A DNA stretch of 64,000 bases from Tessaracoccus sp. MC1679 (lineage in GTDB: Bacteria > Actinomycetota > Actinomycetes > Propionibacteriales > Propionibacteriaceae): positions 124,001 to 188,000 of the forward strand of contig NZ_JACJGB010000005.1 in assembly GCF_014164775.1 (NCBI RefSeq), written 5' to 3'. The notes below the pieces were generated by a model. The model was not told where the DNA came from. It ran no database searches and saw only the letters and a list, made by a program, of their open reading frames with translations. Of this stretch, positions 48,250-56,395 are shown piece by piece. Positions within the stretch are counted from its first letter, which is position 1; every line of letters begins with the position of its first letter. Made by a program: the position numbers and the translations under genes.

Positions 48250-49401
48250 TTATGGGATCGTTATCAACGATTCGAGGTGCTGGAGGGGGACCTGCAGCAG
48301 GTGCGGGCGGAAGCGGGCCTCGTAGACGGCCTCGTATCCTGCCTTGTCCGTCTCGTAGGCGGCCAGCACCGGGTCCCCGGCGTCCGCGTCGATACCGTAG
48401 CCGCGCAGGAATGCGGATCGGCACTCGGCCAGCCACCCGGCGGAGGCGCCGCCGGCGGCGCGGGCGTAGGCGAACGAGCGCAGCATCCCGGCCACGTCAC
48501 GCAGCGGCGAATCGGGAAGCCGCCGCTCCTCCATGGACTTGAGCGGTTCGCCCTCGAAGTCCACGTAGCGCCACCGGCCATCGCTGAGCAGCACCTGGCC
48601 CAGGTGGCAGTCCCCGTGCACGCGCTGCGCGGGCAGGCGGGCGTGGTCGATGGCGGCGAAGACCGCCTCCGCGGCGTCCGCATAGGGCGCCACCGCATCC
48701 ACCTCGGCGACTACCGCGGCGAAGCGACGGCGGCAGTCCGCCGCGAGGGCGGCGCCGTCGACGGTGGCCGTGGCCAGCCGTTCGGCGAGGACCCTGTGCA
48801 CCGTGGCCAGCGCCTCGCCCAGGGCATGGGAGTGCTCGGCGAAGCTGCGGCCCTCGGTGGCGTACTCGCAGGCCAGGACGTAGCCGTCAGTGGGCTCCGG
48901 CAAGGCCTCGAGGAAGACCGCCAGGTCTGTGCCGTCCCAGGTCCACGCCCCGTACAGCTCCGCCACCACGCCGGTGCCGGCCAGCGCGGCGTGCAGCTCG
49001 ACGTCCACCGAGCGGCCGGGCTCCACGCGCCGGAACACCTTCACCAGCAGCTCGTCGCCGAAGAAGACCGAGGTGTTGGACTGTTCGCCGGCGTAGCGAC
49101 GAGCGGGCAGCCCGGGCGCCACCGCCCGGTACCGCTCGAAGCCCGGGGCCTCGTCGTGGAGGGCGCGCAGCAGGACGCCGCCCTCGTCGCAGGCGTCGGT
49201 GGGCTCACCGTCGCGGTAGAGCAGCGGGACGTGGAAGCGCTCCTGGTGGCCGTCGTCGAACTCGACGACGAGCAGCGCGGGACGCAGCGCCGGCCCGGCC
49301 CACGGGCCGAGCTCGACGCCGACCGGGCGGCCGCCGCGCCCTGAGAACCAGCGCGAGCTGAGCGCCAGGTCCCAGAGCTGCTGCTGCAACTCCGTGCTCA
49401 C
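48250..49401 (-). CDS. mak: Maltokinase
   Basis: 383 residues of the kinase-like fold. Key motifs are the N-lobe strand [20 protein letters not shown] with the ATP Lys, the catalytic loop [12 protein letters not shown], and the metal-binding [20 protein letters not shown]. It phosphorylates maltose to maltose-1-phosphate, the GlgE donor. The GTG start overlaps the glgE stop by 4 nt. In many relatives treS lies between or is fused to this gene; here it is not. Confidence 0.9.
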   Translation of the reverse strand: MSTELQQQLWDLALSSRWFSGRGGRPVGVELGPWAGPALRPALLVVEFDDGHQERFHVPLLYRDGEPTDACDEGGVLLRALHDEAPGFERYRAVAPGLPARRYAGEQSNTSVFFGDELLVKVFRRVEPGRSVDVELHAALAGTGVVAELYGAWTWDGTDLAVFLEALPEPTDGYVLACEYATEGRSFAEHSHALGEALATVHRVLAERLATATVDGAALAADCRRRFAAVVAEVDAVAPYADAAEAVFAAIDHARLPAQRVHGDCHLGQVLLSDGRWRYVDFEGEPLKSMEERRLPDSPLRDVAGMLRSFAYARAAGGASAGWLAECRSAFLRGYGIDADAGDPVLAAYETDKAGYEAVYEARFRPHLLQVPLQHLESLITIP

Positions 49402-51404
49402 TCAGCCACCACGTGGAAGATGTGCGCCGGCTTCCCCGGCCACAGCTGCACCCAGGACCGCTCGCCCCAGACGTACTCCTCGCCGGTGAGCTCGTCGACC
49501 ACCCGCACGCTGCCCTGACCGTGGACGCCGAGGGCGCCGAAGTCCAGCATGATGTCCGAGGACACCGTGTTGTCCGGGTCCAGCGAGCACACCACCAGCA
49601 CCGTGTCCGTGCCGTCGTTCTTGGAGAAGACGATCACCGAATCGTGGGGCGCGTGGTGGAAGTGGATGTCGCGCAGCTGCTGGAGGGCGGGGTGCGTGTC
49701 GCGGATCTGGTTGAGCTTGCCGAGCAGCAGGTTGAGGTTGGGCTGGGCGTTGAAGTCACGCGGGCGGTACTCGAACTTCTCCGAGTTGAGGTATTCCTCC
49801 TTGCCCGGGGCCAGCGCCTCATGTTCGAAGAGCTCGAAGCCGGAGTAGACGCCCCACGTGGGCGACATCGTCGCGGCGAGGATGGCGCGGATGGAGAACG
49901 CCGCGTGATTGCCCGACTGCAGGAAGAACGGGTTGATGTCCGGGGTGTTGACGAAGAAGTTGGGCCGGTAGTAGGACGCCATCTCCTGTGACAGCTCGGT
50001 GAGGTACTCGGTGAGCTCCCACTTGAGGTTGCGCCACGTGAAGTAGGTGTAGCTCTGCTGGAAGCCCACCTTCCCGAGCGCCGCCATCATCTGCGGGCGG
50101 GTGAATGCCTCGGCGAGGAAGATGACCTCCGGGTTGGTCTCGTGGATGCGCTCCATCAGCCAGTCCCAGAACTCCACAGGCTTGGTGTGCGGGTTGTCGA
50201 CGCGGAAGATGGAGACCCCGTGGTCGATCCAGAACCGAACGATCCGCAGCACCTCGTAGTAGATGCCCACGGGGTCGTTGTCGAAGTTGATGGGATAGAT
50301 GTCCTGGTACTTCTTCGGGGGGTTCTCCGCGTAGGCGATGGTGCCGTCGAGGCGGGTGCTGAACCACTCCGGGTGCTCCACCACCCACGGGTGGTCCGGG
50401 GACGCCTGCAGTGCCAGGTCGAGGGCGATCTCCAGGCCCAGCGAGCGGGCCTTGGACACGAAGGCGTCGAAGTCGTCGAAGTCGCCCAGGTCCGGGTGGA
50501 TCGCGTCGTGGCCGCCGTCGGGGGACCCGATGGCCCACGGCGAGCCGGGATCCTCCGGGCCGGGGTTCAGCGTGTTGTTCCTGCCCTTGCGGAACGCGGT
50601 GCCGATGGGGTGGATGGGCGGCAGGTAGACCACGTTGAAGCCCATCGCGGCGGCGGCCTCGAGGCGCTCGTGCGAGGAGTTGAACGTGCCGGAGTGCCAG
50701 TGGCCGTCGTCGTCCTGCCAGGCGCCCTGCGAGCGGGGGAAGAACTCGTACCACGACGAGTACAGGGCCCGGCGGCGCTCCACGCGGATGGGGAACTCGG
50801 CGGTGGGCGAGACGAGCTCGCGGGGCCCGAAGCGCGCCATCGCCCGGGTGATGGGCGCAGACGTGATGAGCTCGAGGATCTCCTCGACGTCGGTCTCCGG
50901 GTTGACTGTCTCCGCGGCGGCGCGGAGGAGGTTGGCGGCCCCGGGGACGCGCATCGAATCGGCCTGCTGAGCGGAGCGGGTGAGGAGGTCCCGGCCCTCC
51001 AGGCACACCAGCTCCACGTCCATGGACACCGGCAGCTTCGCCTCGGCGTGGTGGCGCCAGGTGCCCCACGGGTCGCTCCAGCCCTCGATGCGGTAGGTCC
51101 AGTCGCCCTCGGCGGCCATCCGGACGTACGCCTGCCAGATGTCCAGGCCCTTGGGCTCGACCTGCTTCATGTCGATGCGGCGCTGGGTGCCGCCCGGAGA
51201 GGTCAGGATCACCGACGCGTTGACCGAGTCGTGACCCTCCCGGAACACGTTGGCCTGAATGAGGAGCCGTTCATGGACGACTGACTTGACGGGGTAGACC
51301 CCGCCCTCGATCACGGGGGAAGCGCCGGTGACCGGGATGCGGCCGAGGCCGCCGTCGGTCCGGACGATGCGCTTGAGGGACATGGTTGGGTAATCCGCAC
51401 TCAC
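49398..51404 (-). CDS. glgE: Alpha-1,4-glucan:maltose-1-phosphate maltosyltransferase
   Basis: 668 residues, GH13_3. Diagnostic segments are YSSWYEFFPRSQG, VVYLPPIHPIGTAFRKGRNN, the nucleophile loop IFRVDNPHTKPVEFWDWLM and the acid EVIFLAEAFTRPQMM. It extends alpha-glucan with maltosyl units from maltose-1-phosphate. In mycobacteria loss of GlgE is lethal through donor build-up. Start choice: GTG 51404 lies 7 nt after TAGGCT, ATG 51383 is the next option; neither has a ribosome site. Confidence 0.94.
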   Translation of the reverse strand: MSADYPTMSLKRIVRTDGGLGRIPVTGASPVIEGGVYPVKSVVHERLLIQANVFREGHDSVNASVILTSPGGTQRRIDMKQVEPKGLDIWQAYVRMAAEGDWTYRIEGWSDPWGTWRHHAEAKLPVSMDVELVCLEGRDLLTRSAQQADSMRVPGAANLLRAAAETVNPETDVEEILELITSAPITRAMARFGPRELVSPTAEFPIRVERRRALYSSWYEFFPRSQGAWQDDDGHWHSGTFNSSHERLEAAAAMGFNVVYLPPIHPIGTAFRKGRNNTLNPGPEDPGSPWAIGSPDGGHDAIHPDLGDFDDFDAFVSKARSLGLEIALDLALQASPDHPWVVEHPEWFSTRLDGTIAYAENPPKKYQDIYPINFDNDPVGIYYEVLRIVRFWIDHGVSIFRVDNPHTKPVEFWDWLMERIHETNPEVIFLAEAFTRPQMMAALGKVGFQQSYTYFTWRNLKWELTEYLTELSQEMASYYRPNFFVNTPDINPFFLQSGNHAAFSIRAILAATMSPTWGVYSGFELFEHEALAPGKEEYLNSEKFEYRPRDFNAQPNLNLLLGKLNQIRDTHPALQQLRDIHFHHAPHDSVIVFSKNDGTDTVLVVCSLDPDNTVSSDIMLDFGALGVHGQGSVRVVDELTGEEYVWGERSWVQLWPGKPAHIFHVVAE

Positions 51405-51411
51405 GCCCGTC

Positions 51412-51417
51412 AGCCTA
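51412..51417 (-). promoter_or_regulatory. Candidate -10 element (TAGGCT) of glgE-mak
   Basis: It lies between the glgX stop and glgE, 7 nt before GTG 51404. It would let glgE-mak be transcribed without glgX. Confidence 0.4.
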
Positions 51418-51444
51418 GCTGGCGGGGCGCCCTGCATGCACCGT

Positions 51445-53595
51445 TCAGGAGAGCAGATCCAGCGACGACGGCTCGGCCTCCGCCTGCAGTGCGAGCAGCT
51501 CGCGGGTGCTGGTGGGCACCTGGACCCGCATCAGCACCACGGACCGGGCCGGCATTGTCATCTCGGCCAGGGCCGGCAGGACGCCTCCGGGCAGCTCGTA
51601 GGACTCGGCGCTGTGCCACACGATCTCGTAGCCGTAGCCCCACGGAAGGGTGGGCAGCGTCAGCGGCACGGGCGCAGCGCCGGAATTGAACCAGGTGAGG
51701 AACGCCTCGCGCTCGTCCGAGACGTACATGCCGAGCAGGCGGCGGCCGCCGTCGTGCCAGGCGTCGTGGCTCATCTCGCCGAACTCGCCGTCCATCCAGG
51801 TGAGGTCCACGCGCTGCAGGTTCTCGCTGTACTCGGTGATGATCTCGGTGTGGTAGGCGAAGTCCACCGGGCGGAGCACCGGGTGGCTCTGACGGAGCTT
51901 GATCAGCGCGGCGATGCGGCTCTGCACCTCGAGCCACTCGAACGGGATGTCCCAGCTGACCCACGAGAGGGGGGAGTCCTGGCAGTAGGCGTTGTTGTTG
52001 CCCTTCTGGGTGCGGCCGAACTCGTCGCCCGCGGTGATCATCGGGGTGCCCGCGGCCAGTAGCTGGGTGGCCATGAGGTTCAGCACCTGGCGACGGCGCA
52101 GGGCGTTGATCTCCGGGTCCTCGGTCTCGCCCTCCCAGCCGTGGTTCCAGGAGCGGTTGTTGTCCGAGCCGTCGCGGTTGGCCTCGCCGTTGTCCAGGTT
52201 GTGCTTGACGTCGTAGCTCACCAGGTCCCGGAGGGTGAAACCGTCGTGGGCGGTGATGAAGTTGATGCTCGACTGCGGCGCGCGGCCCGGTTGATCGAAG
52301 ATGTCCGGGGAGCCGGCCAGGCGCGTGGCGAGTTCCTGGACGCCGTGCACGGCGCCGCGCCAGTAGTCGCGGATGTGATCCCGGAAGCGGTCGTTCCACT
52401 CGTACCAGCCGGGGCCCCAGGCGCCCACCTGGTAGCCGTACGGGCCGATGTCCCACGGCTCGGCGATCATCTTGATGCCCTCGAAGGCGGGATCGGACTC
52501 GACCAGCCGCTTGAACGCGTGATTGTGGTCCACGTGGTGCTGCTCGTCGCGGATCAGCGTGGTGGCCAGATCGAAGCGGAACCCGTCCACGCCCATCTCG
52601 GTAACCCAGTAGCGCATCGAATCCAGCACCAGCTGCAGCACCATGGGGTGCGAGGTGTTGACCGAGTTGCCGCAGCCCGTGACGTCGTAGTCGTCCCGGC
52701 GGTCGTTGGTGAGTCGGTAGTAGGCGTCGTGGTCCAGGCCGCGCATGGACAGCGTGGGCCCCTCGTGGCCGCCCTCGCCGGTGTGGTTGTAGACCACGTC
52801 GAGGATCACCTCGATGCCGGCCTCGTGCAGCGCGCTGACCATCTGCTTGAAGTCGGCCACCTGGTTTCCGACGGTGCCGCGGGTGGCGTAGTAGGCGTGC
52901 GGGGCGAAGAAACCGAGCGAGTTGTAGCCCCAGTAGTTGCGCAGCCCCTTGGTGGCCACGAACGGCTCCGAGACGAAGTGATGCACGGGCAGCAGCTGGA
53001 TGGCGGTGATGCCCAGGCCGGTCAGGTACTCGAGGACCGACGGGTCCGCCAGCGCCAGATATGAGCCGCGGAGGTGCTCGGGGACCTGCGGGTGCAGCTT
53101 GGTGAAGCCGCGCAGGTGCGCCTCGTAGAGGATGGTCTCCGACATGGGCCGTCGGCGCTCGATGGGCTTCGGCGGGGGCGTGTCCGCCACCACCACGCTC
53201 AGCGGCACCGCCCCGAAGGAGTCCCGGGTGGAGATGCTGAAGGGGCTGCCGGGGATGTGGTCCAGGATGGGGCCGCGGAAGTCCACCCCGCCGCTGATGG
53301 CGCGGGCGTAGGGATCCAGCAGGAGCCGCGCGGGGTTGAATCGGCTGCCCGACGACGGGTCCCACGGCCCGTGCACGCGGAAGCCGTAGTGCTGCTCGGC
53401 GTCCACGCCGGGGACCTCGACGGTCCAGATGCCGTGCTCGTCGCGGGACATCTCGATGTTGTGCTGTTGGTTGAGCGGATCGATGAGCGCCAGCTCAACC
53501 CCGGTGGCGCGCGGGGCCCACAGGCCGAAACGCACGCCATGGTCGGTGATGCGGGCGCCGAGGGCGCTCGTATCAGGCGGGGTGAGGGATGTCAT
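51445..53595 (-). CDS. glgX: Glycogen debranching enzyme
   Basis: 716 residues, GH13_11 isoamylase type. It has an N-terminal CBM48 (GVRFGLWAPRATGVELALID), VILDVVYNHTGEGG, the nucleophile in VDGFRFDLATTLIRDEQH, the acid IKMIAEPWDIGPYGYQVG and FITAHDGFTLRDLVSYD. It removes alpha-1,6 branches, giving linear chains for TreY. ATG 53595 has an AGGAAG site; the 29-codon extension to 53682 covers the promoter and palindrome and is unlikely. Confidence 0.93.
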   Translation of the reverse strand: MTSLTPPDTSALGARITDHGVRFGLWAPRATGVELALIDPLNQQHNIEMSRDEHGIWTVEVPGVDAEQHYGFRVHGPWDPSSGSRFNPARLLLDPYARAISGGVDFRGPILDHIPGSPFSISTRDSFGAVPLSVVVADTPPPKPIERRRPMSETILYEAHLRGFTKLHPQVPEHLRGSYLALADPSVLEYLTGLGITAIQLLPVHHFVSEPFVATKGLRNYWGYNSLGFFAPHAYYATRGTVGNQVADFKQMVSALHEAGIEVILDVVYNHTGEGGHEGPTLSMRGLDHDAYYRLTNDRRDDYDVTGCGNSVNTSHPMVLQLVLDSMRYWVTEMGVDGFRFDLATTLIRDEQHHVDHNHAFKRLVESDPAFEGIKMIAEPWDIGPYGYQVGAWGPGWYEWNDRFRDHIRDYWRGAVHGVQELATRLAGSPDIFDQPGRAPQSSINFITAHDGFTLRDLVSYDVKHNLDNGEANRDGSDNNRSWNHGWEGETEDPEINALRRRQVLNLMATQLLAAGTPMITAGDEFGRTQKGNNNAYCQDSPLSWVSWDIPFEWLEVQSRIAALIKLRQSHPVLRPVDFAYHTEIITEYSENLQRVDLTWMDGEFGEMSHDAWHDGGRRLLGMYVSDEREAFLTWFNSGAAPVPLTLPTLPWGYGYEIVWHSAESYELPGGVLPALAEMTMPARSVVLMRVQVPTSTRELLALQAEAEPSSLDLLS

Positions 53596-53634
53596 CGGTA
53601 GCTTCCTGGAATCGATTTTTTCGACGGCGCCCCA

Positions 53635-53655
53635 TTGTGCCACTTTCTGGCACAA
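53635..53655. promoter_or_regulatory. Perfect inverted repeat, putative operator upstream of glgX
   Basis: TTGTGCCA and TGGCACAA are separated by 5 nt (CTTTC). The site is 40 nt upstream of glgX and 95 nt upstream of the divergent cysteine desulfurase. On the glgX strand its right edge includes a CACAAT hexamer that could be the -10, so a bound repressor would cover the promoter. The regulator is unknown. Confidence 0.5.
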
Positions 53656-53749
53656 ACTCCACTTCGCTGGGGGGTTTGCCATCGGGGCGGCCTGGCTAGC
53701 ATGGACGGCGGGAGTCGCGCGTGCGGGGCCCGACAGACGAGGGGGAGCC

Positions 53750-54907
53750 GTGGAGTCCGTCTATCTGGATCAAGCCGCCACCTCCCCGCTGCGCCCTGAG
53801 GCTTTGGAGGCGTTCGTCGCCGCGTCGGGGCTGGTGGGGAATGCCTCGTCGTTGCACCGGCCGGGGCAGCGCGCCCGGCGCCGGTTGGAGGAGGCGCGCG
53901 AGGAGTTGGCGGCTGCGGTGGGCGCACACCCGACGGAGGTTGTGTTCACGTCAGGGGGGTCGGAGGCGGACACGATCGCGGTGCTGGGGGGTTGGGAGGC
54001 GGGACGGTCGCGGGGTCGCGGGCGGTGTCTGGTCTCGGCGGTGGAGCATCCGGCGGTGCTCGGGGCGGTGTCGCGGGGGGCTGAGGTGGTGCCGGTGTCT
54101 CGGGAGGGCGTGGTGTCGCTGGGCGCTCTCGAGGAGACGCTGGATGAGGCCGTGGCGGTGGTGTCGGTGATGTGGGTGAACAACGAGACGGGGGTTGTGC
54201 AGCCTGTCCCTGCCGTGGGGGAGTTGGCTTCCGCGGTGGGGGCGTGGATGCACACGGACGCGGTGCAGGCATTCGGGCATCTGCCGTTGGACTTCGGTGC
54301 CAGTGAAGTGGATCTGATGAGCGTGTCGGCGCACAAGATCGGGGGACCCGTGGGTGTGGGGGCGCTGCTGGCGCGGCGCTCGGTTGTGCCTGCCGCCGTC
54401 GGGCTGGGGGGTGGGCAGGAGCGCGAGGTGCGGTCCGGGACTCAGCCGGTGGCGTTGGCGGCGGCGTTCGCGCGGGCGGCGAGTGTCGCGGTGGGGGAGT
54501 TGGGGGCTGAAGTGTCGCGGGTTTCTGGGCTTCGCGATCGAGTGGTGGAGGCGTGCGTCGCCGCTGGTGGGCGGTTGAACAGCTGGCCTCGGCCGACGAG
54601 TGCAGGCGTGCCGAGTGGGCCGCTGCCGGAGGGCGCGCCGCACATCGTCAACGTGACGTTCGACGGGGTGCGCGCCGACGATCTGTTGTTCCTGCTCGAC
54701 CAGCGGGGGATCGCGGCGTCGGTGGGGAGTGCGTGCCGCGCTGGGGTGCATCAGCCGAGCGAGGTGCTGCTGGCGATGGGGCGCTCCGCGGACGAGGCGA
54801 CGCAGTCGTTGCGCTTCTCGCTGGGCTGGACCACGACGTCGTCCGACATCTCGCGGCTGGTGGCGGTCCTCCCGGAGGCCTTGAGCGTCGCCCGCTCCGC
54901 CTTCTGA
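53750..54907 (+). CDS. iscS: Cysteine desulfurase, IscS/NifS family
   Basis: 385 residues, fold-type I PLP enzyme. It shows the N-terminal VYLDQAATSPLRPEA, the PLP lysine in MSVSAHKIGGPVGVG and the active-site cysteine loop in ASVGSACRAGVHQPSEVLLA. The short loop around Cys marks the group I (NifS/IscS) type. It supplies sulfane sulfur, most likely to MnmA, whose gene follows at 57.9 kb; in M. tuberculosis the two genes are adjacent. GTG 53750 has a GGGGGAG site. Base composition is more G-rich in the coding strand than in neighbours. Confidence 0.9.
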   Translation: MESVYLDQAATSPLRPEALEAFVAASGLVGNASSLHRPGQRARRRLEEAREELAAAVGAHPTEVVFTSGGSEADTIAVLGGWEAGRSRGRGRCLVSAVEHPAVLGAVSRGAEVVPVSREGVVSLGALEETLDEAVAVVSVMWVNNETGVVQPVPAVGELASAVGAWMHTDAVQAFGHLPLDFGASEVDLMSVSAHKIGGPVGVGALLARRSVVPAAVGLGGGQEREVRSGTQPVALAAAFARAASVAVGELGAEVSRVSGLRDRVVEACVAAGGRLNSWPRPTSAGVPSGPLPEGAPHIVNVTFDGVRADDLLFLLDQRGIAASVGSACRAGVHQPSEVLLAMGRSADEATQSLRFSLGWTTTSSDISRLVAVLPEALSVARSAF

Positions 54908-54916
54908 CCCCCTAGT

Positions 54917-54978
54917 TCGCTCCCTGAGGAGGCCGGCGTCGCGGAGCGACCGTCGGCTGTCTCGAAGGGTCGTGACGC
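54917..54978 (+). repeat. Intergenic repeat family 1, copy 1
   Basis: A 62-nt unit starting TCGCTCCCTGAGGAGG and ending AAGGGTCGTGACGC. Its core GTCGC-GGA-GCGAC forms a hairpin. It differs from copy 2 by one base, which lies in the hairpin loop. Confidence 0.85.
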
Positions 54979-54997
54979 GACGCGGTCGCTCACCAGT

Positions 54998-55036
54998 TCC
55001 CTGAGGAAGCCCCCTCGCGAATCGATCGTCGGCTGT
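54998..55036 (+). repeat. Intergenic repeat family 1, diverged partial copy
   Basis: It keeps the start TCCCTGAGGA and the end CGTCGGCTGT of the family 1 unit, with a degenerate middle. Confidence 0.6.
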
Positions 55037-55042
55037 ATTCCA

Positions 55043-55104
55043 TCGCTCCCTGAGGAGGCCGGCGTCGCGAAGCGACCGTCGGCTGTCTCGAAGGGTCGTG
55101 ACGC
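55043..55104 (+). repeat. Intergenic repeat family 1, copy 2
   Basis: A 62-nt unit, 61 of 62 bases identical to copy 1, in the same orientation, 126 nt downstream of copy 1. Confidence 0.85.
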
Positions 55105-55507
55105 AACCCGTCCGCTGATCCGCCCCAACTGTGGTGCCGGAAGTCGTGAGCCGAGTCACCGGCGGCCGTGGACAACGGACAGCCCGTGCCCAGCGACTGG
55201 GCTGTGGTCAAGTGGTGAGGCCGCCCCTGCCTCGTCTCCCGCCTCCCCGCACTCGATCGCCTGTGGCGTTCCCAATCCGGGCCTGCGCCGTCAGGGCGGC
55301 CCGGCTCAGGTCTGCTCAGGCGGGAGGCCAGCTGGGTGATCCTCGGGTTGGGCATCCCGACGCCGTACCGCCCTGACGACCCACTCCCTTGCGTACGGCT
55401 TGCGTTCTCTTGTGGGTTGGCGAAGCGCCGTTCGAACACCCCCGTGCATCCCTCACATCGCGGCTAGACTCCGGGCCAGGAGTGGTTCTGATGCGGGGGA
55501 GCTGGGT
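55105..55507. other. Non-coding stretch between repeats and the Flp gene
   Basis: I see no credible gene here. Open frames on both strands lack ribosome sites and read as low-complexity Arg/Pro-rich sequence. A TAGACT hexamer at about 55463 could be the -10 for the Flp pilin gene. Confidence 0.5.
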
Positions 55508-55705
55508 GTGATCGACGCAGAGACTGGCGCTTCCGAGCCCATGGAAGTAGTCCCGATTCGGGTGTCGTCAGAGCGCGGCGCGACCGCTGTGGAGTACGCG
55601 ATCATGGCCAGCCTCATCGCAGCAGCCATTGTCACGGCGGTGACCGTCCTGGGGACACAGGTGAATGCGCTCTTTCAGTCCGTCATCACGGAGATGGGCT
55701 GGTAG
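55508..55705 (+). CDS. Flp/Fap-type type IVb pilin
   Basis: 65 residues. A hydrophilic leader ends at Gly24, followed by ATAVEYAIMASLIAAAIVTA; this is the Flp prepilin site G^xxxxEY with Glu29-Tyr30 and a hydrophobic helix. The mature pilin would be 41 residues. GTG 55508 has a GGGGGAG site 7 nt upstream. Flp pilins are cleaved by a Tad prepilin peptidase and assembled by TadA/B/C. The only peptidase gene in the window (60.2-60.8 kb) is broken, so this pilin may be unprocessed unless another peptidase exists. Confidence 0.8.
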   Translation: MIDAETGASEPMEVVPIRVSSERGATAVEYAIMASLIAAAIVTAVTVLGTQVNALFQSVITEMGW

Positions 55706-55765
55706 TTGCCGAAGCGGGAGCCCCCCCTCCGGCGGAATGGCCCTGTGGGTTAACGACTTCAGGTC

Positions 55766-55771
55766 TACGCT
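55766..55771 (+). promoter_or_regulatory. Candidate -10 element (TACGCT) of the Nudix gene at 55.8 kb
   Basis: It is 6 nt upstream of ATG 55778, with no ribosome site between; leaderless arrangement. Confidence 0.4.
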
Positions 55772-55777
55772 CCCCGC

Positions 55778-56269
55778 ATGGAACAAGCAGACTCGCGGAT
55801 CCGCAACCTCGCTGTCGGTCTGCCCGTCCGCGACGGGCACGTTCTCGTGCAGGAGTTCGGCGGGGACGACGGCGAGCCTCCCTTCGTGCGTGCGATCGGT
55901 GGGGGAATCGAGTTCAGTGAGCGAGCCGTCGAGGCCTTGCGGCGTGAGTATCTCGAGGAACTCGGTGTCACGGTGACGGCAGCGGAGCTTCTGGCCGTCT
56001 CCGAGAACATCTTCACGTTCCTTGGCCAAGCTGGCCACGAGATCGTGCACATCTTCGCCGTGGAGTGCGCCGAGTTGGAGACCTGGCCGCTCGATGAGCG
56101 GGTGAAGGTGATTGACGACGAGAGCATCGTCGCCTGGCACCGGGTCGAAGCGCTGGGTGGAGGCGGCCTGCCGTTCTACCCCGACGGCGCACTGGACGCG
56201 GCGCGCTCCCTGGTGGGGGATGATCCGCGGGTGAGCCGCGCGCTGAATCCGAGCATCAACGCCGGCTGA
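55778..56269 (+). CDS. Nudix hydrolase
   Basis: 163 residues, a single Nudix domain with a complete box matching GX5EX7REYXEEXGV (GGGIEFSERAVEAL then RREYLEELGV). The pattern FAVECAELETWPLDE after the box is seen in small ADP-ribose/nucleotide pyrophosphatase-like members. The substrate cannot be assigned. It lies in the accessory stretch between iscS and mnmA. Confidence 0.85.
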   Translation: MEQADSRIRNLAVGLPVRDGHVLVQEFGGDDGEPPFVRAIGGGIEFSERAVEALRREYLEELGVTVTAAELLAVSENIFTFLGQAGHEIVHIFAVECAELETWPLDERVKVIDDESIVAWHRVEALGGGGLPFYPDGALDAARSLVGDDPRVSRALNPSINAG

Positions 56270-56395
56270 GCCGCCGAGGCTGAGCCCGCCAACCGCTTGG
56301 CTGAGCCGCGCTGGAGCCGCGTTGCGGCGCGCCACGCGTCGAAGTTCACGCAACCGTGTGTGAGGACGCGCCAACTCCCGACCACGCACTGTCGC

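Noticed and set aside
54917-55104. CRISPR array
   Set aside because: The repeats are 62 nt, only two good copies, hairpin-forming, with no uniform spacers and no cas genes.
53951-55159. A 402-codon minus-strand frame running through the family 1 repeats
   Set aside because: Its repeated peptide is the translation of the DNA repeats, and the rest is antisense to the cysteine desulfurase gene.
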